A stretch of 64,000 bases of DNA from Eubacteriales bacterium. GTDB lineage: Bacteria > Bacillota > Clostridia > Oscillospirales > Butyricicoccaceae. The notes under the pieces were generated by a model. That model was not told the origin of the DNA, searched no databases, and was given only the letters and a program-made list of their open reading frames with translations. Shown here one piece after another: positions 53,989 to 62,684 of the stretch. The stretch spans positions 61,936-125,935 of the forward strand of contig JAUNGQ010000006.1 of the NCBI GenBank assembly GCA_030524285.1, in the 5' to 3' direction. The position numbers and the translations under genes were made by a program. Positions within the stretch are counted from its first letter, which is position 1, and each line of letters starts with the position of its first letter.

Positions 53989-55026
53989 TTACATGTAATC
54001 TGCTACATTATCAGCAGTTACCGGCTCAAATGCGATCCATACAATAGAATCACTATAGGATTCACCGGATTCATCCTTTATAAACTCCGTATCCTTGTTT
54101 GCCGGATCGCCGTTAATCAGGTTCAGCGCTGCCTGAATAGCGCCTTTGCCCTGTCCCAGCGGATTCTGGTAAACAGTCATTGCCAGCTTGCCTTCAGATA
54201 CAGCCTGCGCGCCATCCTTGGTGCAGTCAATACCAACAATCGGGAAGGTAGACGGATCAATATTCGCAGCCTCGCATGCTTCAATAGCACCCATTGCCAT
54301 GGAGTCATTGTTGGAAATAATACAGTCAAATTCCTGTCCGGAGGTCAATACCGGAGCAATTTTGTTCATTGCTTCTGCACGGTCATATTTGCCAGCCAGA
54401 TCGACAACAGAAGTTGCGTTGATACCGTTATCTTCCAGTGCCTTCAGAACGCCCGCGCAGCGCTTAATCTGGGAAATCTGTCCCAGTTCACCCTGAAGCA
54501 GAATATACTTGACATCTGTCTGTCCCTTTGCCTTAAAGTATTCTGCCAAATATTCACCCTGAAAATAACCAGAGGTATCTTCATCAGAGCCACAGAAACC
54601 AACATTTTCCGGATCAAGAACGTGCATATCTGTCGGCGCACGGTTTACAAATACCAGTGGCGTATCGCCTGCCGCATCGACAACAGACTGTGCTGCATCC
54701 GAGTCAACCGGATTGACAATCACAGCTGCATCGCCGCCATTGACTGCCGTCTCAACATACTGGATCTGCTTTGCAGCATCATTCTGCGCATCCTGCGAGG
54801 TCAGCTTATAGCCGGTTTCCTCTGCGTAGGACAGCGCCGCGGTTTCCAATGTAGATAAGAAGTCGTCACGTGTGGACATAACCAGTGTCATCGTCCCCTT
54901 GCGGTCTGTGCCACCAGTGGAAGCTGCAGAGCCTGCAGAGGAGCCTTCGGAAGAACCGCAGCCCGCCAGCATCCCAACAGACATAACGCCTGCTGCCAGT
55001 AATGCAAGAAGTCTTTTGCTTTTCAT
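53989..55026 (-). CDS. Orphan sugar-binding lipoprotein (PBP1-like fold), copy 2
   Basis: 345 aa from an ATG with GGAGG upstream. Lipoprotein signal MKSKRLLALLAAGVMS and LAGC lipobox (Cys22), Ser/Gly linker, then the binding fold. TSQDAQNDAAKQIQYVETAV, GSDEDTSGYFQGEYLAEYFK, SNNDSMAMGAIEACEAA and VGIDCTKDGAQAVSEGKLAM are shared almost word for word with the gene at 61629. No importer genes accompany it; upstream are two TIM-barrel isomerases and a dehydrogenase. It may feed an importer encoded elsewhere, possibly the RbsA/RbsC pair at 14095-16588. Confidence 0.88.
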   Translation of the reverse strand: MKSKRLLALLAAGVMSVGMLAGCGSSEGSSAGSAASTGGTDRKGTMTLVMSTRDDFLSTLETAALSYAEETGYKLTSQDAQNDAAKQIQYVETAVNGGDAAVIVNPVDSDAAQSVVDAAGDTPLVFVNRAPTDMHVLDPENVGFCGSDEDTSGYFQGEYLAEYFKAKGQTDVKYILLQGELGQISQIKRCAGVLKALEDNGINATSVVDLAGKYDRAEAMNKIAPVLTSGQEFDCIISNNDSMAMGAIEACEAANIDPSTFPIVGIDCTKDGAQAVSEGKLAMTVYQNPLGQGKGAIQAALNLINGDPANKDTEFIKDESGESYSDSIVWIAFEPVTADNVADYM

Positions 55027-55150
55027 AATTTGCCTCCATTTGCCTCTCAATCGGTTGAATATTAGCGTTATTATTCATAACATTCCAAGAAAGAGAGATT
55101 CCGGTCCTGCTATGAACAATAACGCAATATTTCACTTTGTGCTTGTACAA

Positions 55151-55204
55151 GTGACCGCCGAACAGAATTCTCCCGCCTCCCATAGCAGTGAATTCTCCGG
55201 TCAC
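55151..55204 (-). ncRNA. Conserved leader structure, copy 1 (upstream of orphan binding protein)
   Basis: Read on the minus strand: outer stem GTGACCG/CGGTCAC, inner stem GAATTC/GAATTC, and a purine-rich loop TATGGGAGGCGGGA, then TTCTGTTCGG before the closing strand. The loop and 3' motif recur at 62685-62738 with different stem sequences that keep pairing. It is 125 nt before the start codon. Confidence 0.6.
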
Positions 55205-55213
55205 AGGCTGGTG

Positions 55214-55435
55214 TGAAAGAACAAAAGTATTGGGGGTACTTTTCTTCTTTCACCGGTGGAAACTAAAAAGAAGTGAGATATTCCTCCTGCTTACGCAGGA
55301 ATGAAAAGAAAATGATATATACGAAATGCCTTTGCAGACATCGTAGCCTAAGATTCCCTCTATCTACCCTGTACTACTTGCCGCGCACAGGGTAGATAGC
55401 TTCGGAGAAAAGAGAGATATTGAGATCAAAGATAC
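55214..55435 (-). ncRNA. Cluster of stem-loops in the leader of binding protein 2
   Basis: Three or four hairpins: CTATCTACCCTGT with its complement (13 bp), ATTCCTGC/GCAGGA-AT, and GTGAAAGAA-AAAAGTA with its complement (about 15 bp), separated by ATCTC-CTTTT-type pyrimidine linkers. The design resembles the array at 21684-22024. Confidence 0.45.
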
Positions 55436-55460
55436 ATGAAAAATATCTGTTTATACAGCT

Positions 55461-56396
55461 TTAACGTGCATACATGCCGAAGCCCTCCGGCATCGGTTCG
55501 GTGATGCTGGGTACGCCAACCAGATTCTTCTCAATGATTTCTCTGGTACGGATGCCGTCAGAGATTGCTCTCTCCGGGAACCCCAGCGGATTGAAGGTTG
55601 CAATGGTATCCTCCTGCTCATTGAAGCCAATTTCACGCAAAGTCTTGAAGATGCGGTCAAAATCAACATCGCCTTCACCCAGATATCCAATATGCGCATG
55701 GCAGCGAACGGTACCGTCTGCATACAGCGGGGACGGGTTGATATTGTAGCGGAACAGCTTGGTATAATTATACGTATCTGCAAACAGGACATGCTTCAGA
55801 TGCTTGCGGGCATATTTCAGATTGCGTTCAATATCCCCCTTACCGCCATCATAGTGGAAGGTGTGCGGAATGGAGTACAGATAACCCAGAGACGGACTGT
55901 CATAATAGCGGATGATATCATATGCATCATTGTTATGTTCATAGAAGTCATCCGGATGTGCCTGAATATCCAGACGGATTCCCTTTTCTTCCATGATCGG
56001 AACCAGAACATCAAGAGAACGCATCAGCTTGGCTTCACATAGCTCCGGATTGCTTCTTCCCGGTCCAAGCTCGGTATTGAACACACGTACATCCATCAAC
56101 TCGCCGATCTCGAACATGCGCTTCCAGCAGTCAACCGCATACTCACGGACAAATTCATCCGGATCCTGCCAGTGAAAACCGGTGGTCAGGGATGCAATTT
56201 TCAGACCTGCATCCGCAATTGCTTTCTTATGCCACAGAACCTCCTCGTTGGTAGCTTTTGGACGCTTCCAGAAGCCCGGAAAGTCAGCGTTATATGGATT
56301 GATGTATTCATAGCCAGCACGTGCAACAACATCGTACTGTTCTTCATAGGTCATACCGGTTTCCCAGAATGCGCTGCCGTCAAATGCGATTTTCAT
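55461..56396 (-). CDS. Sugar phosphate isomerase/epimerase-like TIM-barrel enzyme
   Basis: 311 aa. Begins FDGSAFWETGMTYEEQYDV; metal-ligand regions are FNTELGPGR, LDIQAHPDDFYEH, FADTYNYTK and CHAHIGYLGEGDVDFDRIF. The HIGxGxxDF-like element is usual in keto-sugar epimerases and dehydratases of this barrel family. It lies between another isomerase gene and the binding-protein gene, GGAGG before the ATG. Substrate unknown. Confidence 0.82.
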   Translation of the reverse strand: MKIAFDGSAFWETGMTYEEQYDVVARAGYEYINPYNADFPGFWKRPKATNEEVLWHKKAIADAGLKIASLTTGFHWQDPDEFVREYAVDCWKRMFEIGELMDVRVFNTELGPGRSNPELCEAKLMRSLDVLVPIMEEKGIRLDIQAHPDDFYEHNNDAYDIIRYYDSPSLGYLYSIPHTFHYDGGKGDIERNLKYARKHLKHVLFADTYNYTKLFRYNINPSPLYADGTVRCHAHIGYLGEGDVDFDRIFKTLREIGFNEQEDTIATFNPLGFPERAISDGIRTREIIEKNLVGVPSITEPMPEGFGMYAR

Positions 56397-56525
56397 CGTG
56401 TTTTCCTCCTTTGGTTTTGGAATGATTTATCATACTTGTATGCAGGGAGTTTACAGATTTTATGATAGCAAACCTGTTTCGTTTCAACTCCTCCTCTGAG
56501 CGAGGCATATTAGAAAATCATGATT

Positions 56526-57524
56526 TCAGGAAAGCATGGTTTCCTTCAGGAATTTTGCAGATTTCTGGATTGCGATCAGATTATTCGGCATGGACGGGTC
56601 TTCTACTTCAATGGATACCGGTCCATGGTAATCGCCCATTGTCAGTGTTGCAAAGAATTCCTTCCACCACAGGTGGTCATGTCCATAGCCAACTGCTACA
56701 TAGTTCCATACGCGGTCAACCGCCGGGCCATTGTATGCGCCTAACTCAAAGCACTCCAGACCCTTGATATGCGGATTCAGACGGGTATCCTTACCATGTA
56801 CATGATAAATCGCCTTTTCTTCGCATAGCTTACGCGCAATCATCATCGGATCTCCGCCCATGAAAAACAGATGGGATGGGTCAAGGTTTAATCCGATGAT
56901 ATCGCCAACCGCGCCCCGCAGCTTCATCAATGTGCTGACATTGAATACCATATTCATCGGATGATTTTCCAGTGCGATGGTCTTCACGCCGCATTCCTTT
57001 GCCAGATCAGCTGCCCTGCTCCAGAAATCAATGGTGACATCCCACTGATACTTGAGGACGTCCATCATTTCCGGCGGATACGTATGCAGAACCCAGTTCA
57101 GGGTTTCATCATTCGGGCTGCCCGCCGGCAGGCCGGACTGCGATACCACATGCTCTACACCCAGCAGCTCTGCCAGACGGAAGGTATTCATTACATCCGG
57201 TGCATGGCTTGCCCAGCGTTCACCTGGGCCGATTGCATTTGCCGAGCAATTGAGCGCGCAAATCTTTAGCCCGCGGCTCTCAATGGCATTCAAATACTCC
57301 TTACGTGCCGCTGCGCTGTGCAGCAGCTTATCCATATCCAAATGCGGTGCACAGGAATAGCCGCCTGTGCCAAGCTCCAGAACCTCAATACCCATTTCAC
57401 AGGCTACATCCAGCATCTGCTCAAACGGCATATCCGGCAGTCCATCGGTAAACAGGCCCAATTTCATCGGATTCGGGTTGAAGGAAGCTACCGGCATATC
57501 AAAATTCTTTGGATCAATGCTCAT
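56526..57524 (-). CDS. Sugar phosphate isomerase/epimerase-family enzyme, paralogue of 18194-19141
   Basis: 332 aa. Barrel motifs TIALENHPMNMVFN, GLNLDPSHLFFMGGD, YHVHGKDTRLN and VSIEVED match the enzyme of the first module (ENHG, DPSHLMWMGGDP, HVHAKDVR, QEMED), including the YVAVGYGHDHLWWKEFF stretch. Probably the same reaction class on the product of the Gfo/Idh/MocA enzyme encoded 127 bp upstream. GGAG precedes the ATG. Confidence 0.85.
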   Translation of the reverse strand: MSIDPKNFDMPVASFNPNPMKLGLFTDGLPDMPFEQMLDVACEMGIEVLELGTGGYSCAPHLDMDKLLHSAAARKEYLNAIESRGLKICALNCSANAIGPGERWASHAPDVMNTFRLAELLGVEHVVSQSGLPAGSPNDETLNWVLHTYPPEMMDVLKYQWDVTIDFWSRAADLAKECGVKTIALENHPMNMVFNVSTLMKLRGAVGDIIGLNLDPSHLFFMGGDPMMIARKLCEEKAIYHVHGKDTRLNPHIKGLECFELGAYNGPAVDRVWNYVAVGYGHDHLWWKEFFATLTMGDYHGPVSIEVEDPSMPNNLIAIQKSAKFLKETMLS

Positions 57525-57562
57525 ATCATTCTCCTTATATCATCATTTGTCCTTCATATAGT

Positions 57563-57640
57563 CTCCCTCGGCTGAGGGGCGCGTGCTGCTGCATGCATAG
57601 GAGTGTATTCCTCTATTAGGCTCCCTCCTGAAGAGAGCCT
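57563..57640 (-). repeat. MITE-like repeat fragment, copy A
   Basis: Contains a stretch of about 41 bp (GGGGCGCGTGCTGC...TATTCCTCTAT) whose exact reverse complement is at 59216-59256, followed by GGCTCCCTC and AGAGAGCC ends. It lies between the isomerase and dehydrogenase genes. Confidence 0.75.
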
Positions 57641-57651
57641 TATAAAAGTAT

Positions 57652-58809
57652 TTAAAAGTCAATCCATACGCCGCCCTGATCGCCGGACTGCGCGCACTTT
57701 TCAACCCACTTGACACCCAATACACCGGCATGAATGCCCGGATACCAGAAGTCAATTTCTTCGCCCTTTTCGTTCTTATCAATTGCCTTGGCAAATTTGG
57801 TATACAGATTAGACCAGGATTCAAACAGACCTTCCGGATGTCCGCCGCCGATGCGGTCATCTGCCAGCGCTTCTCCATACAGATAGCCTGCGCCGCGCTG
57901 CATCACGCTCTGCGCATTGCCCTGTACTTCGTAATGCAGCTGATTCGGATGCTCGACATCCCATGCGATGGATGCCTTTTCACCGACTATACGGAAGCGT
58001 GCGCCAAACTCGGAGCCTGCATTCACGCAGCTGGACCAGATATATCCGATCGCGCCGTTATCATATTCCTGAATCGTCATTGCATTGTCTTCCAGCTGTC
58101 TGCCTTCCACAAAGGACTGCTTCGAGCACATCAGACGCTTGATTTTCAGCTCCGGTGCAATGGCTTCGGACAAATACAGCATATGGGTTCCGACATCGCC
58201 CAGTACATAAGCCGGTCCAGCCTTTTTCGGATCTACACGCCATGCAGTTGCGCCGTTTTTCTTTTCAACTGCTACGTTGTGTGCACCGTGTGCAAACTGC
58301 ATATTGATGATACGGATTTTGCCGAGATCTCCGCGCGCTACCATCTGCCGTGCCTGCTCGATCATCTGATGACCACAGTATCCATAGGAGATAAACATCA
58401 CCTTGCCGGACTTCTGAACCAGCGCTTCCAGCTCCTCTGCCTGTTCTGTTGTGAAGCACAACGGCTTTTCACAATATACATGCAGTCCGGCTTCCAGTGC
58501 TGCCTTTGCAATTTCATAATGGGTAAAATTTGGCGTTGCGATAGAAACTGCCTGCACGCCATCCGCACGCTTTGCTTCCTTTTCAATCAGTGTCTTATAA
58601 TCGGGATAACAGCGTTCCGGGTCCACATGGCAGTTTACACCAAAATCCTTGCCGCGTTCCGGGTCTACATCAAATGCCCCAGCTACCAGCTGAAAATTTG
58701 CATCACGCAATGCTGCGGAACGATGGATGTAACCGATCTGGCTGCCTCTGCCTCCACCAATCATTGCCCAGCGAATCGGCTGGTCCACAATCTTTTCGCC
58801 GTTGATCAT
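57652..58809 (-). CDS. Gfo/Idh/MocA family oxidoreductase, paralogue of 35882-37060
   Basis: 385 aa. Rossmann WAMIGGGRGSQIGYIHRSAA, CEKPLCFTTEQAEEL and C-terminal GAGYLYGEALADDRIGGGHP. The close likeness to the enzyme at 35882 shows recent duplication of the module. NAD(P)-linked oxidation of a sugar or cyclitol is inferred. AAGGAG precedes the ATG. First gene of its operon. Confidence 0.88.
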   Translation of the reverse strand: MINGEKIVDQPIRWAMIGGGRGSQIGYIHRSAALRDANFQLVAGAFDVDPERGKDFGVNCHVDPERCYPDYKTLIEKEAKRADGVQAVSIATPNFTHYEIAKAALEAGLHVYCEKPLCFTTEQAEELEALVQKSGKVMFISYGYCGHQMIEQARQMVARGDLGKIRIINMQFAHGAHNVAVEKKNGATAWRVDPKKAGPAYVLGDVGTHMLYLSEAIAPELKIKRLMCSKQSFVEGRQLEDNAMTIQEYDNGAIGYIWSSCVNAGSEFGARFRIVGEKASIAWDVEHPNQLHYEVQGNAQSVMQRGAGYLYGEALADDRIGGGHPEGLFESWSNLYTKFAKAIDKNEKGEEIDFWYPGIHAGVLGVKWVEKCAQSGDQGGVWIDF

Positions 58810-58900
58810 AGTTGCTTTCTCCTTCTAATATATCCTATATTCTGAATCTGTTTTTACACACAATCAGGCGGTATTGGGTCTTTGTTCTTTCTTGATGCTC

Positions 58901-58906
58901 ATTATA
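58901..58906 (-). promoter_or_regulatory. Probable -10 of the third module's enzyme operon
   Basis: Minus-strand CCGGTATAATGAG with no -35 consensus, 92 bp before the start codon. This is typical for an AraC-activated promoter. The CTAAC element of the first module is absent, so a different regulator is expected. Confidence 0.45.
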
Positions 58907-59084
58907 CCGGCAGTTTACATTTTTCGCCTGCAAATTCCAGACTTTGTTTTGCACAAAAACCGGCGATTTTAAGTCATTTTTTATAACAGACTGCAAATTC
59001 TTGCAGTGTCGTAAAAAGCCGGCTCCCTATGGAACCGGCTTTCGTTTGTCGATAAACTTATTTGTATGTACAAAAATAAAATGA

Positions 59085-59300
59085 TTGCTGAAAAGCCTCC
59101 CTGTTAGCGGGAGGGGAACCGCCGCATGGCGGTGGTGGACCTTGGTACAGGTTATGATTAAACTCCCTCAGTCCGCGCTGTTGGCGTCGACAACTCCCTC
59201 AAAGAGAGAGCCTTATAGAGGAATACACTCCTATGCATGCAGCAGCACGCGCCCCTCCGTCACGGCAGAGCCGTGACTGTTCCCTCATCTGAGTGGTTCT
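59085..59300 (+). repeat. MITE-like element, copy B
   Basis: GCCTCCCTGTTAGCGGGAGG, CTCCCTCAGTC, GGCGTCGACAACTCCCTCAA, AGAGAGAGCC and TCACGGC-AGA-GCCGTGA stems in about 215 bp without a gene. The CTCCCTCAGTC..CTCCCTC..GAGCC layout is that of small mobile repeats scattered in many gut Clostridia. Part of it is inverted at 57563-57640. Confidence 0.65.
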
Positions 59301-59316
59301 TATGGTTGACTTTATG

Positions 59317-60147
59317 TTATTTGTTCCTCCAATAATCCCGATACTGCTGCGGTGTCATGCCGACAATATTCCGAAAGGTATGATGAAAATTGCTGACGCT
59401 GTTGTATCCTACCTTCATGGCAATGTCCGTGACTGGCAAATCTGTCATAAGCAGCCATGACTGTGCTTCCCCCATCCTGCGGCGAACCAGATACTGCTTT
59501 GGTGGATATCCCACTGTCTTTCGGAATACACGGGTCAGATAATAAGGACTCATATTCATTTCCGCCGCAACATCCTCCAGTTGGATATCCTCCAAATAAT
59601 GCTCATCCAGATATTGCTGCACAAGATGTCCCAGCTGAATCGTTTTATTTTCCTCCGGCAGCGGTTCCTTCATTGCCTCCTGCCGTACCAGTAAAAGCAT
59701 CGCACAGGTAAGATGATATTGAATTTCTTCATCGGTAACCGTCATTAACGTAACCAATAATGCTTCTATTTCCTGAAAATACGGTGTATTGGAAATCAAC
59801 GGGGAGCAGCCTTTGGGCAAAAGCGTATTATCCTCCTGTCCGGGAATGGAAATATTGGAAACCGCACAGCTGATAATCTGCATACCTTCAAACTGATCTG
59901 CACATTCGTCGTGCGCCACTCCTGCATTATAAATCAAAATGTTTCCCGCATGGGTGGAATATGCTTTGCCGTCAATGGTATGCACACCGTTTCCACTTCG
60001 GATCAATATAATTTCCACACGATCATCATGCACGTGCAGCGCACGAAGCATTTTTGTATGTACAGGATCTTCCATATTGACAGAAATCAGTCTGGGCTTT
60101 CTCCAAAACAGGCTCTTTATATCTCCGTAATTCGGCTGAATCAGCAT
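59317..60147 (-). CDS. AraC family transcriptional regulator
   Basis: 276 aa. Cupin domain with LRALHVHDDRVEIILIRSGN and GNILIYNAGVAHDEC, C-terminal AraC domain with LEDVAAEMNMSPYYLTRVFR and VGYNSVSNFHHTFRNIVGMTPQQYRDYW. The ATG at 60147 has AAGGTGG upstream. It lies downstream of a second AraC gene and just before the MITE, and may control the enzyme operon at 56526-58809. Confidence 0.9.
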   Translation of the reverse strand: MLIQPNYGDIKSLFWRKPRLISVNMEDPVHTKMLRALHVHDDRVEIILIRSGNGVHTIDGKAYSTHAGNILIYNAGVAHDECADQFEGMQIISCAVSNISIPGQEDNTLLPKGCSPLISNTPYFQEIEALLVTLMTVTDEEIQYHLTCAMLLLVRQEAMKEPLPEENKTIQLGHLVQQYLDEHYLEDIQLEDVAAEMNMSPYYLTRVFRKTVGYPPKQYLVRRRMGEAQSWLLMTDLPVTDIAMKVGYNSVSNFHHTFRNIVGMTPQQYRDYWRNK

Positions 60148-60492
60148 GCTATTCCACCTTTTCAAAAAATTTTCTATATCAACGTATGCATATAGTCCTT
60201 TTTACACCTTGATGCGCAATCTCTTTTCTGTTTCCTCTTACTTCCATCACAACTCTTTGTCACGCAATACACGACATATTTCAGAGCCAGTTCTTGTGAA
60301 ATAATAAACATACCGGCTACACTGTGATTTTGAAGTATATCCAGTATATCATGTTCTGACTGCGTCGTCCATTTTTGCGCCTCCCTCAAAGGATGAAATT
60401 CGTGAGAGCCAGCTTTTGTCTTTAGCGGTTTGCCTGATACCTAATGTTTTTTCAGGTGGTATACCTGAGTCATTTGCTTTTCCATTTTTACT
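60148..60492. other. Spacer between two AraC genes
   Basis: About 345 bp. A 71-codon frame is present on the minus strand but has no convincing start site or family likeness. No clear terminator was seen. Confidence 0.4.
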
Positions 60493-61428
60493 TTATTGAT
60501 ATTGCTGTTTTACAAACTGCTTTGGTGTCCTTCCAAACTCGCGTTTGAACAGATAATCGAAATAACCGACGCTTCCAAAGCCGGAGGTCAATGCAATGTC
60601 CAGAATGCTGAGATTTGTTGTTAGCAGCAGCCGCTTTGCATGATCAAGCCGATACAACTGCAAATAATGATTGGGAGAATCATGTATGCACACACGAAAG
60701 CAGCGCTGTGCCATACTGACACTGATATTCGCCGCCCGTGCAATATCCTCCAGTTTGATTGGCTGGGCAAAATTTTCCCAAATATACTGGAGCATAACGC
60801 GCAGCCTTGCCTGTAGCATTAGATTTTTGTTCACTGTTTTCGATTGCTCCAGTTCCGTTAAATGTTCTGATAGCTCTTTCCAGATACTACATAAAGCAAT
60901 ATGAATCGATAATTCCTGCGTAGCACATTTTTCACAGCAAATCGAACAGATTTCTTCTACTATTCTATTGATTCGTATCTTCCACATATCATCCTGACGA
61001 AAATCAAAATAATATACACCGGACTGAAGTACAGGAAGAATATTTTTTTCGTAAATAATCGAACGAGGAGATGCAATCATATCTGTAGAAAACAGGAGAC
61101 TGATCCATCTGCCTTTTTCCGAAGAAGACTTTTCCGGCGCTTCATACCGATGCACCACACTGCTGTTAATAAGGATACGATCCCCTTTTTTCAGCTGCAA
61201 TGTTTGTTCGCCAATTCGGCATACCATGGCTTCACTTTCCAAAATGAGAAATTCCAATTCCTTATGCCAATGCCATTCTACATAATCACGCTGTTTCCAG
61301 TCAAAGGTAATATCATAATATTGAAACGGAAATACCTTTGTGCCATGTGATTTGGTTTCCTGCAGCATACTGTCAATTTTCAGCTGAATAACATCCTCGG
61401 TTGTTTCTTTCACAGGTTCATTTCCCAT
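60493..61428 (-). CDS. AraC family transcriptional regulator
   Basis: 311 aa. Sensor domain with YVEWHWHKELEFLILESEAM and KKGDRILINSSVVHRYE, C-terminal domain with LEDIARAANISVSMAQRCFR and GFGSVGYFDYLFKREFGRTPKQF. AGAGAGG precedes the ATG. It follows the third binding-protein gene by 200 bp in the same direction and is the probable local regulator. Confidence 0.9.
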   Translation of the reverse strand: MGNEPVKETTEDVIQLKIDSMLQETKSHGTKVFPFQYYDITFDWKQRDYVEWHWHKELEFLILESEAMVCRIGEQTLQLKKGDRILINSSVVHRYEAPEKSSSEKGRWISLLFSTDMIASPRSIIYEKNILPVLQSGVYYFDFRQDDMWKIRINRIVEEICSICCEKCATQELSIHIALCSIWKELSEHLTELEQSKTVNKNLMLQARLRVMLQYIWENFAQPIKLEDIARAANISVSMAQRCFRVCIHDSPNHYLQLYRLDHAKRLLLTTNLSILDIALTSGFGSVGYFDYLFKREFGRTPKQFVKQQYQ

Positions 61429-61553
61429 ATCTCAACCTCTCTTTCCCTCCCCAAATTCTCAAAGCATGATACATAGCAGTACATAGAACTGCTATCACAA
61501 TGAAACTGAAAAATACGCGATCCGGTTATATTCTTCCCTTATCAAAGCAAGCT

Positions 61554-61584
61554 AAGAGCACCGGGCAAAATACCCGATGCTCTT
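61554..61584 (-). terminator. Stem-loop after the third binding-protein gene
   Basis: AAGAGCA-CGGG pairs with CCCG-TGCTCTT, followed on the minus strand by AGCTTGCTTTG. A weak T tract suggests partial termination before the AraC gene. Confidence 0.6.
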
Positions 61585-61628
61585 ATAAAATCAATTTACT
61601 CTAAACCAATATCTACTGAAAGATTGTA

Positions 61629-62657
61629 TTACATGTAATCAGCAACATTGTCAGTCGTAACAGGCTCAAACGGAATCCACATAATCGAATCACTGTAATC
61701 CTCGCCGTCGTCATCCAGATCATACTGCTCCAGCCCCTGATTGATCGGGTTTCCATTAATCAGGTTATAAGCTGCAGTCAAAGCGCCAATGCCCTGTCCC
61801 TGTGGATTCTGGAATACAGTCATTGCCAACGTCCCATCGACAATCGCCTGCGCCCCATCCTTTGTACAGTCAATGCCGACTATTGGGAAGTCAATTTCTA
61901 CGCCTGCATCCTTGCATGCTTCAATAGCGCCTAACGCCATTGCGTCATTGTTAGAAATAATGCAATCATAGTCGATAGAGGCTACCAATGGCTGAACCAT
62001 TTCCTGTGCAGTCGGACGATCCCAGTCAGCTACCAGCGGCGCCTGCGCTTCCGTTGGCTTGATGCCGTTGTCTTCCAGTGCACGAATAACACCTGCGGAA
62101 CGCTTGGTGGTGGAAACATTACCAAGCGTACCCTGAATCATGATATACTTGACTTCCTTCTTGCCCTCTGCCTTGAAATACTCCGCCAAATATTCGCCCT
62201 GATAGTAACCAGAAGTATCCTCATCAGAACCAACATAGCATACATTATCAGCAGCCAGCTCATGTAAGTTCGTAGGCGGACGGTTTACAAATACGAGATT
62301 GGCTTCACCCGCCGCATCAATCAGGGATTGTGTACCGTCAGCGTCAACAGGCAGGCAGATAACTGCTCTTGCACCGCCGTTTACTGCAGTCTCAATGTAT
62401 TGAATCTGCTTAGCAGCATCATTCTGTGCATCCTGTGTAATGATTGAAAATCCCAAATCTTCCGAACTTGCCTGCATGTTGGACTCAATCGTAGACATGA
62501 ATTCATCACGAGCCGCAATAACGAAGGTCAGCTGTTCCAGATCACTGTTGTTGGAAGCAGCGGAACCTGCTTTAGAAGAAGAATTGCCGCAGCCTGCCAG
62601 CATACCAGCGCCCATTACACCTGCCATAAGAAGAGCCATTGTTCTTTTCATTTTCAT
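61629..62657 (-). CDS. Orphan sugar-binding lipoprotein (PBP1-like fold), copy 3
   Basis: 342 aa. Lipoprotein signal with MKMKRTMALLMAGVMGAG and LAGC (Cys23), Ser/Ala linker, then the same fold as copy 2: TQDAQNDAAKQIQYIETAVN, GSDEDTSGYYQGEYLAEYFK, SNNDAMALGAIEACKDA, VGIDCTKDGAQAIVDGTLAM and a shared C-terminus (VTTDNVADYM against VTADNVADYM). No importer genes flank it, only an AraC gene. Start chosen by GAGGT ten bases upstream. Confidence 0.88.
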   Translation of the reverse strand: MKMKRTMALLMAGVMGAGMLAGCGNSSSKAGSAASNNSDLEQLTFVIAARDEFMSTIESNMQASSEDLGFSIITQDAQNDAAKQIQYIETAVNGGARAVICLPVDADGTQSLIDAAGEANLVFVNRPPTNLHELAADNVCYVGSDEDTSGYYQGEYLAEYFKAEGKKEVKYIMIQGTLGNVSTTKRSAGVIRALEDNGIKPTEAQAPLVADWDRPTAQEMVQPLVASIDYDCIISNNDAMALGAIEACKDAGVEIDFPIVGIDCTKDGAQAIVDGTLAMTVFQNPQGQGIGALTAAYNLINGNPINQGLEQYDLDDDGEDYSDSIMWIPFEPVTTDNVADYM

Positions 62658-62684
62658 CTTTGGTTTACCTCTTTTCCGCTCATT

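Noticed and set aside
60174-60389. 71-codon minus-strand frame between the AraC genes
   Set aside because: No convincing ribosome binding site, no recognised motif, and a composition typical of chance frames.
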